From assembly GCA_934692455.1 (NCBI GenBank), contig CAKUTY010000041.1:1-9686 (forward strand): 9,686 bases of DNA, in the 5' to 3' direction. Source of the DNA: an uncultured Erysipelotrichaceae bacterium (GTDB taxonomy: Bacteria > Bacillota_I > Bacilli_A > Erysipelotrichales > Erysipelotrichaceae). This document shows positions 1-5,799 of the stretch, piece by piece. The notes under the pieces were generated by a model. The model did not search any database, had not been told where the DNA came from, and saw only the letters and a list, made by a program, of their open reading frames with translations. Made by a program: the position numbers and the translations under genes. The stretch's first letter is position 1. The number at the start of each line of letters is the position of its first letter.

Positions 1-13
1 ATGCAATTATATT

Positions 14-44
14 AAAAATCGGTTAGAAGTTACAACTAACCGAT
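14..44 (-). terminator. Rho-independent terminator of the suf operon
   Basis: Read on the minus strand, a perfect 9-bp stem (ATCGGTTAG at 44-36 pairing with CTAACCGAT at 26-18) encloses a 9-nt loop. It is followed by a run of five T (18-14) and further AT-rich sequence. The 5' arm contains the last two codons and the TAG stop of sufB, so the terminator overlaps the coding region rather than following it. It ends the sufCDSUB transcript. Confidence 0.82.
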
Positions 45-1439
45 AGAACCTTTCATATTGATCTTTAACAACTGATTCAACTCAACTGCATATTCCATAG
101 GTAATTCCTTAGTAAACGGTTCAATAAAACCTAGAATAATCATTTGAGTCGCATCTTCTAAAGATAGGCCACGAGACATCAGATAGAAAAGTTGTTCCTC
201 ACTAATCTTAGATACAGTAGCCTCATGTTCAATGGTGCTTGAATTATTCTTCACAATATTGGTAGGAATAGTATCAGAGCTAGATATATCATCCAAAATT
301 AAGGTATCACATTCTACCTTAGCCTTAGAATTGGTAGCCTTCTCACCAATCAAAACCTTACCACGATAATTAACCTTACCACCTACTCTACATAAAGACT
401 TAGAAATAATAGTACTAGAAGTATCAGGGGCTAGATGAATCATCTTAGCGCCAGCATCCTGGAATTGTTTATGAGAAGCAACCGCAATAGAGATACAAAT
501 ACCCTTGGCGCCTCTTCCATTTAAGACACAACATGGATACTTCATATTCAAATGAGAACCGATATTACCATCAATCCACTCCATAATACCGTTTTCTTCT
601 ACTAAAGTTCTCTTAGTAACTAGATTCAAGATATTATCAGACCAGTTTTGTACAGTAGAATAACGACACTTTGCGTCCTTTTTAACAATAATTTCAACTG
701 TAGCTGCATGTAAAGAATCTTTAGAATACTTAGGAGCTGTACAACCTTCTACATACTGTAGGTCACTGCCTTCATCACAAATGATAAGTGTTCTTTCAAA
801 TTGGCCCATCAATTCAGAATTAATTCTAAAATAAGATTGTAGTGGCTTGTCTAACTTAACACCCTTTGGTACATAGATAAATGAACCGCCTGACCATACA
901 GCCGCATTTAGTGCTGCAAACTTATTATCAGCGTAAGATACAACAGTGCCAAAATATTCTTTTACTAAATCAGGATATAGTCTTAAGGCAGTATCGGTAT
1001 CATAGAAAATAACACCCTTTTCTTCTACTTCCTTAAGCATATTATGATAAACAACTTCCGATTCATATTGAGTTGAAACACCAGCCAAAAACTTCTGTTC
1101 AGCCTCAGGAATCTTTAGTTTCTCAAAAGTATTCTTAATGGTCTCAGGAACCTTATCCCAATCCTTTTCTACCTTATCAGATGGTTTGATATAGTAAGTG
1201 AAATCATTAAAGTCGATATCACTTAAATCAGGTCCAAACTTAGGAAGAGGCATCTCAACAAACTTATGGTAAGCCTTTAGACGATACTCTAACATCCAAT
1301 CTGGTTCACCCTTTGTCTTAGAAATAGCCCTAATAACATCTTCATTTAAGCCCTTTGTAGTCTTAAAAACTGAAACATCCTCGTCTTTAAAATCATAGGC
1401 ATATTCTTCTTGATTCTTAATAATATCTTGATTACTCAT
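36..1439 (-). CDS. sufB: Fe-S cluster assembly scaffold protein SufB
   Basis: SufB is the core scaffold of the cytosolic SufBCD complex, on which Fe-S clusters are built from SufS/SufU-derived sulfur. The 467-residue product matches the usual length of Gram-positive SufB (about 465) and ends in the typical GSIG. The beta-helix core and C-terminal helical part are intact. Residues C377, H405 and E406 (in VECDTL and IEHEAT) have the spacing of E. coli SufB C405/H433/E434, the proposed cluster-assembly residues. C233 in EGCTAP probably corresponds to the sulfur-accepting C254 of E. coli. It is the last gene of the operon; its ATG overlaps the end of sufU by 8 nt. The only purine-rich match upstream (GGAAGAG, 1453-1459) is 13 nt away, so translation probably depends on coupling to sufU. 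Nothing looks truncated. Confidence 0.97.
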   Translation of the reverse strand: MSNQDIIKNQEEYAYDFKDEDVSVFKTTKGLNEDVIRAISKTKGEPDWMLEYRLKAYHKFVEMPLPKFGPDLSDIDFNDFTYYIKPSDKVEKDWDKVPETIKNTFEKLKIPEAEQKFLAGVSTQYESEVVYHNMLKEVEEKGVIFYDTDTALRLYPDLVKEYFGTVVSYADNKFAALNAAVWSGGSFIYVPKGVKLDKPLQSYFRINSELMGQFERTLIICDEGSDLQYVEGCTAPKYSKDSLHAATVEIIVKKDAKCRYSTVQNWSDNILNLVTKRTLVEENGIMEWIDGNIGSHLNMKYPCCVLNGRGAKGICISIAVASHKQFQDAGAKMIHLAPDTSSTIISKSLCRVGGKVNYRGKVLIGEKATNSKAKVECDTLILDDISSSDTIPTNIVKNNSSTIEHEATVSKISEEQLFYLMSRGLSLEDATQMIILGFIEPFTKELPMEYAVELNQLLKINMKGSIG

Positions 1440-1857
1440 AATTATCTATCAACTCTTCCATCGCTTTAATGCCAATAGTACCACACTTAATACGATTAGC
1501 TTGTTTATATAGGGTATCAAAGGCATTAGCCTCTTCTAAAACATCTTCATCATAAGATTCTTCATTTAGCATCTTCTTATATTCACCAATTATTGCCTTA
1601 GCTTCTTCTTTACTCTTTCCCTTAATCAAATCAGACATAATAGAAGTTGACGCAAAACAAATCGTACAACCAACACCATCAAAACGCACATCCTTAATAA
1701 TGCCATCTTGAATCAACATTTGAACCTTAATATCATCGATACATGAATCACTCGCATTATGTATCATATGATATCTTTCATCATCTACAAGACCCTTATT
1801 ATGAGGATTTTGATAGTGATCTAATAATATTTCTCTTTTAAATTGTTCATCCATCAT
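1432..1857 (-). CDS. sufU: SufU, Zn-dependent sulfurtransferase partner of SufS
   Basis: SufU takes persulfide sulfur from SufS and hands it to SufBCD in Gram-positive SUF systems. From the chosen start the protein has 141 residues, close to family length. It begins with the typical LLDHYQNPHNKG region. The zinc/catalytic ligands match B. subtilis SufU C41, D43, C66 and C128: here C39 and D41 (SCID), C64 (GVGC) and C125 (RIKCGT). An additional cysteine, C67, lies three residues after C64. An upstream in-frame ATG at 1890 would add 11 residues inside sufS and lacks family similarity. I prefer the ATG at 1857, which forms an ATGA overlap with the sufS TGA and has TAGGAG 7 nt upstream; the adjacent ATG at 1854 is equally possible. 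Tight coupling to sufS fits its role as SufS partner. Confidence 0.95.
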   Translation of the reverse strand: MMDEQFKREILLDHYQNPHNKGLVDDERYHMIHNASDSCIDDIKVQMLIQDGIIKDVRFDGVGCTICFASTSIMSDLIKGKSKEEAKAIIGEYKKMLNEESYDEDVLEEANAFDTLYKQANRIKCGTIGIKAMEELIDNYE

Positions 1858-3062
1858 AACAATGCTCCTACACACTTTTCTAGTGTACAATCCTTAATTA
1901 ATTCAATAAATTTATCAATCTCATCAGTTGTGTTATAAAGATACATACTAGCACGGATACTTTGATCAGTTCCGGTGATATTATGTAAAATCTTAGCACA
2001 ATGATTACCTGTTCTTACACAAATACCATATTTATTTAAATAAGAACCCACATCTTGGGCAAATATTCCTTTGACATTAAATGAGACAATCGCCACTTCA
2101 GCCTTGGGATTATAAACTATTACATTATCCAATTTACATAGCTTATCCATCATATATTTAATTAAGTAGTTATCATATTCTTGGATCCTTACCATACCAA
2201 TACTTGTAAGATAATCAATAGCACTACCAAGGCCTAAGACACCTTCAATATTAGGAGTACCAGCTTCAAATACTTCAGGCACATCTTTTAAGATGACATT
2301 GCCATCTTTATCAAATCTAGCATTGGCGCCTCCTCCTAAAAAGACAGGATTAATTTGTTTAAGTAAGTCATACTTACCATACAAGACACCAACACCGCTT
2401 GGCCCCAACATCTTATGTGCTGAGAATGACAAGAAATCACAATCAATATCTTTCACATCAACTTTAATATGAGGTACCGCTTGAGCACCATCAACCAGAA
2501 CCAAAGCATTTTTTTCATGGGCTATCTCACAAATTTCTTTAATAGGATTGATATAACCTAAGACATTAGATACATAAGTAATGCATACCGCCTTAACACT
2601 AGCGTCAAAACATTCTTTATATTTATCGATATTAAATGTTCCATCTTCATTTAAAGGAATATATTTAACATTCAATTCCTTTTCCTTAGCAACTCTAAAG
2701 ATAGGAAGAATATTAGAAGCGTGCTCTAAATAGGTAGTAAGAATCGTATCACCCTTATTAAACAAATGTGATAAACCTTCTATTGCCATATTAAGCGAAG
2801 CAGTTGAACCACTTGTAAAGACTATTTCTTCTTTTCTATTGGCATTTAAAAACTTAGCCACCTTATCTCTAACACCATCATATTTCTTCGATACATTAAA
2901 AGAAATATCATAGTCACCACGATGAATATTACTTGTAGATGTAGTATAAAACTCATTAACAGTATCAATCACACACTTTGGCTTTAAGGTAGTTGCCCCC
3001 GAATCAAAATAAATAATTTCAGGATTATTTTTTATAACAGGAAAATCATCTCTTACATGCAT
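1854..3062 (-). CDS. sufS: Cysteine desulfurase SufS (PLP-dependent)
   Basis: SufS converts L-cysteine to alanine and forms an enzyme-bound persulfide that feeds Fe-S assembly. The 402-residue product is family length (about 406). It has the class V aminotransferase fold: YFDSGATTLKP near the N terminus, TSGSTASLN at 83-91, LVDGAQAVPH at 189-198 with PLP-contacting D191, and the Schiff-base lysine K217 in SFSAHKMLGPSG. The mobile loop VRTGNHCAK carries the catalytic C355, and R370 in SIRAS is the expected substrate-carboxylate arginine. The short loop around C355 is that of the SufS (group II) type, which needs a transfer partner, consistent with sufU directly downstream. The ATG overlaps the end of sufD by 10 nt and has AGAAGG 10 nt upstream (3073-3078). 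Confidence 0.97.
   Translation of the reverse strand: MHVRDDFPVIKNNPEIIYFDSGATTLKPKCVIDTVNEFYTTSTSNIHRGDYDISFNVSKKYDGVRDKVAKFLNANRKEEIVFTSGSTASLNMAIEGLSHLFNKGDTILTTYLEHASNILPIFRVAKEKELNVKYIPLNEDGTFNIDKYKECFDASVKAVCITYVSNVLGYINPIKEICEIAHEKNALVLVDGAQAVPHIKVDVKDIDCDFLSFSAHKMLGPSGVGVLYGKYDLLKQINPVFLGGGANARFDKDGNVILKDVPEVFEAGTPNIEGVLGLGSAIDYLTSIGMVRIQEYDNYLIKYMMDKLCKLDNVIVYNPKAEVAIVSFNVKGIFAQDVGSYLNKYGICVRTGNHCAKILHNITGTDQSIRASMYLYNTTDEIDKFIELIKDCTLEKCVGALL
1865..1869 (-). promoter_or_regulatory. Ribosome binding site fixing the sufU start
   Basis: The minus-strand AGGAG lies 7 nt upstream of the ATG at 1857 and 10 nt upstream of the ATG at 1854. It lies downstream of the alternative ATG at 1890, so it supports the 141-residue (or 140-residue) SufU and argues against the 152-residue reading. 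It sits inside the last codons of sufS. Confidence 0.75.
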
Positions 3063-3790
3063 AAATCACTAACCTTCTTTTCAGCTAATTCTTTTAAGAC
3101 CAGTCCATTTTCAAAGCCTTCATAGAAATTCTCACTAGGCATTAGATAACTTAAAAGCAATAAGCTTAAAGAAGCTTTCTTATCTAAGCCTCTAGAATTC
3201 ATATAGAATAAGACATCATCATCAATTGTGCCGCAAGACAAAGAATGTGATGCTTCTACATCATTTTCATCAATCAATAAGATTGGTTCAACCTTGCAAT
3301 TCTTAGGATCTTCAAAAGTTAAACAATTAGACTTTTGGTGACACTTACAATTCTTAGCACCCTTAACAATCTTACCGATAATAGTCATTTTAAAGTCTGC
3401 TTCTTCTAAACAAACAACCTTATTAGAAATATTGACCTTAGAATCCCATTCCTTATTAATTAAATCAAACTTGATATTCTTATCACCATAGCCTAAATAA
3501 GTAGAATTGATATTTAGTTCACTATGGGCATTTACCTCAATACAGTTTTCATGAATCAAATTAAATCTATTTAAATCCAAATAATTAATTTCAACTCTTG
3601 AATTAATCAATTCGCCCTTTTCCTTTAAAGTAATTTCTTTATCCCCATCATTAAAAACCAACACTCTATAATCACCATCTTCGAAGTGATAATTAATTTC
3701 TAAGTCCTTATTTAAAACGATAGTAATTACTTCAGAACTATTAAGATTGATATCTAAAGTACCTTCAACATTAGTATATAGCTTAGCCAT
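3053..3790 (-). CDS. sufD: Short SufD-type Fe-S assembly scaffold subunit
   Basis: SufD is the SufB paralogue in the SufBC2D scaffold complex. From the chosen start the product has only 245 residues, against about 420-440 for E. coli or B. subtilis SufD; the N-terminal helical domain is missing. What remains is a beta-helix-like core (about 1-145), the conserved segment LLIDENDVEASHSL with H182 at the position of the functional histidine of E. coli SufD (H360), and the C-terminal LFYMNSRGLDKKAS helical part. Five cysteines and a histidine (C148, C150, H151, C156, C165, C186) sit where SufD usually has few cysteines. The frame is intact and flanked by overlapping genes, so this looks like a natural short form, not a pseudogene. 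A longer reading from the ATG at 3823 lacks support: GAAAGG lies 6 nt upstream of the ATG at 3790. Confidence 0.9.
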   Translation of the reverse strand: MAKLYTNVEGTLDINLNSSEVITIVLNKDLEINYHFEDGDYRVLVFNDGDKEITLKEKGELINSRVEINYLDLNRFNLIHENCIEVNAHSELNINSTYLGYGDKNIKFDLINKEWDSKVNISNKVVCLEEADFKMTIIGKIVKGAKNCKCHQKSNCLTFEDPKNCKVEPILLIDENDVEASHSLSCGTIDDDVLFYMNSRGLDKKASLSLLLLSYLMPSENFYEGFENGLVLKELAEKKVSDLCM

Positions 3791-4607
3791 TATTAGCCTT
3801 TCTATTTCTTGCACAAGTACCAAGAGAATATACTAAAGGCTTATTTTCCTTAACTGGTTGAATCTTTAATTCATCATATAACCAGTCATAGCCTTCATTA
3901 TCAATCTTATAAACAAGTTCACTATCACCTTCTACCACAATCTTACCATCTACGATAACATGAGCGTGTGTTGGCTTGATTGAGGTAAAGAATCTTTCAT
4001 AGTGAGATACAACCATTAAGCCAAGATTTGTTTCTTCTTTTAACTTTAAAATTGCATCACTAACTAGTTTAATCGCATCAACATCAAGACCTGAGTCAAT
4101 TTCATCTAGCATCGCAATAGATGGTTTTAGCATCATCATTTGTAAAATTTCATTACGCTTCTTTTCACCGCCTGAAAAACCATCATTGACAAAACGATGT
4201 GCTAAGTCTTCTTTCATTTTTAATTCTTTGATGCCCTTATCGATTTCTTTAATAAATTTAAATAAAGAAATAGGAGTCTCACTTCTAGCATTAATGGCAG
4301 CTCTTAAGAAATCAGAGTTAGTAACACCTGCAATCTCTTGAGGATATTGAAGAGCTAAGAATAAACCCTTCTTACTACGAGTATCAACACTCATACTTAA
4401 AACATCTTCACCATTGAAAGTGATAGAACCACCTGTAACTGTATAATTAGGATTTCCCATAATAGTTTGAAGAAGCGTTGACTTACCATTACCATTAGGA
4501 CCCATGATGGCATGAATTTCTCCTTCTTTTACTATTAAATCTATTCCTTTTAAGATTTCTTTATCTTTTACACCAACATGTAAATCTTTTATTTCTAAAA
4601 TATTCAT
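3783..4607 (-). CDS. sufC: Fe-S cluster assembly ATPase SufC
   Basis: SufC is the ABC-type ATPase of the SufBCD scaffold; it is soluble and not a transporter. The 274-residue protein has all nucleotide-binding motifs: Walker A GPNGNGKST (36-44), Q-loop Q87 in LALQYPQ, ABC signature FSGGEKKR (144-151), Walker B IAMLDEIDSGLD with E169, and the switch histidine H202 in VVSHYER. The FSGGEKKRNE and LDEIDSGLD forms are characteristic of SufC. After the usual GYDWLYDELKI end there is an extra tail of about 25 residues (from P251) containing SLGTC, making it longer than E. coli (248) or B. subtilis (261) SufC. It is the first gene of the operon; GAGGTG lies 5 nt upstream of its ATG. It overlaps sufD by 8 nt. 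Confidence 0.97.
   Translation of the reverse strand: MNILEIKDLHVGVKDKEILKGIDLIVKEGEIHAIMGPNGNGKSTLLQTIMGNPNYTVTGGSITFNGEDVLSMSVDTRSKKGLFLALQYPQEIAGVTNSDFLRAAINARSETPISLFKFIKEIDKGIKELKMKEDLAHRFVNDGFSGGEKKRNEILQMMMLKPSIAMLDEIDSGLDVDAIKLVSDAILKLKEETNLGLMVVSHYERFFTSIKPTHAHVIVDGKIVVEGDSELVYKIDNEGYDWLYDELKIQPVKENKPLVYSLGTCARNRKANNG
3797..3802 (-). promoter_or_regulatory. Ribosome binding site fixing the sufD start
   Basis: The minus-strand GAAAGG is 6 nt upstream of the ATG at 3790, inside the final codons of sufC. This favours the 245-residue SufD starting MAKLYTN over the reading that begins 33 nt earlier, whose extra residues would be encoded entirely within sufC. Confidence 0.65.
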
Positions 4608-4625
4608 CTTTTCACCTCGCTAAAG

Positions 4626-4654
4626 ATTATAACACTATCAATTATTAATGATAA
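4626..4654 (-). promoter_or_regulatory. Sigma-A type promoter of the suf operon
   Basis: On the minus strand, a perfect -10 TATAAT (4631-4626) lies 17 nt downstream of TTATCA (4654-4649), a 4/6 match to the -35 consensus. Transcription would start at about 4618-4621, leaving a leader of only about 11-14 nt in which GAGGTGA is almost at the 5' end. There is therefore no room for a riboswitch or leader attenuator, and control would have to act on initiation. An imperfect 18-bp palindrome (4636-4653) fills the spacer. Confidence 0.7.
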
Positions 4655-4674
4655 AAAGACTATCCCTAGGTATA
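4636..4674. promoter_or_regulatory. Two candidate operator palindromes between divergent promoters
   Basis: The first is an imperfect inverted repeat, TATCA-8 nt-TGATA (4636-4653), which lies in the spacer and overlaps the -35 of the suf promoter. The second is TATCCCTAGGTATA (4661-4674), a 14-bp palindrome with one mismatched pair, placed 6 nt upstream of the suf -35. Either position would suit a repressor or activator of suf, but no regulator gene is in the window and I cannot match either site to a named regulator. In AT-rich DNA such repeats also arise by chance. Confidence 0.3.
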
Positions 4675-4706
4675 TGTGAAATTAGACTGAATTATTAGGC
4701 TAAAAA

Positions 4707-4735
4707 TTGTTTTAAGTAAGCCACTATTGTATAAT
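4707..4735 (+). promoter_or_regulatory. Sigma-A type promoter of the foldase-lipoprotein-HIT operon
   Basis: A perfect -10 TATAAT (4730-4735) follows TTGTTT (4707-4712; 3/6 to the -35 consensus) with a 17-nt spacer. The start point would be about 4741-4743, leaving a short leader that contains AGGAGG (4747-4752), 6 nt before the ATG at 4759. It is divergent from the suf promoter; the two -10 elements are about 100 bp apart. Confidence 0.68.
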
Positions 4736-4758
4736 TTAGAGGTTTTAGGAGGTTCCAA

Positions 4759-5799
4759 ATGGAATTTAAAGATATTCTTAAAAAATACTGGTTCTTATTA
4801 CTAGTAGCAATTGGCTTACTAGTATATGTAGTTGTTTATTGTGTGCAAGCTTATTCAAATCGTACTGTTTATGTTAACGCAAAACAAGAAGATGGTAAGT
4901 CAATTGTTTATACTTTAAATAATGAAAATTATTATGCAGATGACTTATATGAAGAATTATATGCATCTCTTGGTGAGAGTGCTTCTTTAGTTAAGTGGTC
5001 AAAGGATGTTATTACTTCTGCAGTAGATACAACTGATGAAGTAAGTAACATGGCTAATAACTACTATTCATATATTGTTTCTCAAAACGATAAGACTAAG
5101 ATTGATACATCACTAAAGAATAGTGGTTACGCAAATGGTTTTGATGATTTAAAAGAATATTGTCTAGATATGGTTAAGTCTCAATTATTCTATAATGACT
5201 ATTTCCGTAATAACTTTGATACATATGTACCAAACTTACTTGAAACTTTAAAGCCTCGTAAGGTTTATCACATTTTAGTTAAAGTAGCTGATGTAGGTAG
5301 TGCAACTGGCGATAATGGTTCAACTGTAAGAAGTGCTAACTTAACAACTGAAGAAACTGAAAAGTATAACGCAGTTATTTCAGCTCTAGAAAATGGTGAA
5401 GACTTCAAGGAAATCGCTAAGAAGTATTCGGATGATGGTAGTGCAAGTGATGGTGGTTACTTAGGTATCTATACAACAACAAGTTCTAAGAGCACATTCG
5501 TGAGTGAATTTGCCAATGCCTTAAATGAAGCTGAAACAGGAACTGTAACCGAACCTGTACTTAGCCAATATGGTTATCATTGGATTTATACTGAAGAAGT
5601 ATCAAATGATGAACTTAAGGAAAGTGATCAATTCTTAAGTGAAGTAGCTAATAACTATAGCTTCGCCTCTATTAAGGCTGTAAAAGAAAAAAGTGATGAA
5701 TTAGGTTTTGAGATTGTTAGTGATAAGCTTAATGAAATCATCAATAGCTATATTGAATTAGCTGATAAGGAATTAAACGGAAGCGAGGAAGCTGAATAA
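4759..5799 (+). CDS. prsA: Membrane-anchored PrsA-type parvulin peptidyl-prolyl isomerase
   Basis: This is probably an extracytoplasmic foldase helping secreted proteins fold at the outer face of the membrane. Residues 1-9 are charged, 10-30 form one hydrophobic segment (signal anchor), and the rest should lie outside. Residues about 35-165 resemble the helical PrsA/SurA chaperone arm. The parvulin domain follows (about 168-280): HILVK with H171, the EDFKEIAKKYSDDGSASDGGYLG block (216-236), and the closing QYGYHWIY with H274. This is close to the B. subtilis PrsA pattern. A Gly/Ser/Thr-rich insertion (about 176-196) separates the first strand from the helix. B. subtilis PrsA is a lipoprotein; here C28 has no lipobox around it, so a transmembrane anchor is more likely. 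A strong AGGAGG site precedes it. Its stop overlaps the next start (TAATG). The symbol is by family, not proven orthology. Confidence 0.88.
   Translation: MEFKDILKKYWFLLLVAIGLLVYVVVYCVQAYSNRTVYVNAKQEDGKSIVYTLNNENYYADDLYEELYASLGESASLVKWSKDVITSAVDTTDEVSNMANNYYSYIVSQNDKTKIDTSLKNSGYANGFDDLKEYCLDMVKSQLFYNDYFRNNFDTYVPNLLETLKPRKVYHILVKVADVGSATGDNGSTVRSANLTTEETEKYNAVISALENGEDFKEIAKKYSDDGSASDGGYLGIYTTTSSKSTFVSEFANALNEAETGTVTEPVLSQYGYHWIYTEEVSNDELKESDQFLSEVANNYSFASIKAVKEKSDELGFEIVSDKLNEIINSYIELADKELNGSEEAE

Noticed and set aside
1857..1890. Longer SufU starting at 1890
   Set aside because: The extra 11 residues are the sufS coding region in another frame, and the ribosome site at 1865-1869 lies downstream of that ATG.
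3790..3823. Longer SufD starting at 3823
   Set aside because: The extra residues overlap sufC only and have no suitable ribosome site, whereas GAAAGG is 6 nt before the ATG at 3790.
4608..4758. Riboswitch, T-box or small RNA gene in the divergent intergenic region
   Set aside because: The predicted leaders are only about 11-18 nt on each side and no conserved structured-RNA motif or terminator-like hairpin is visible.
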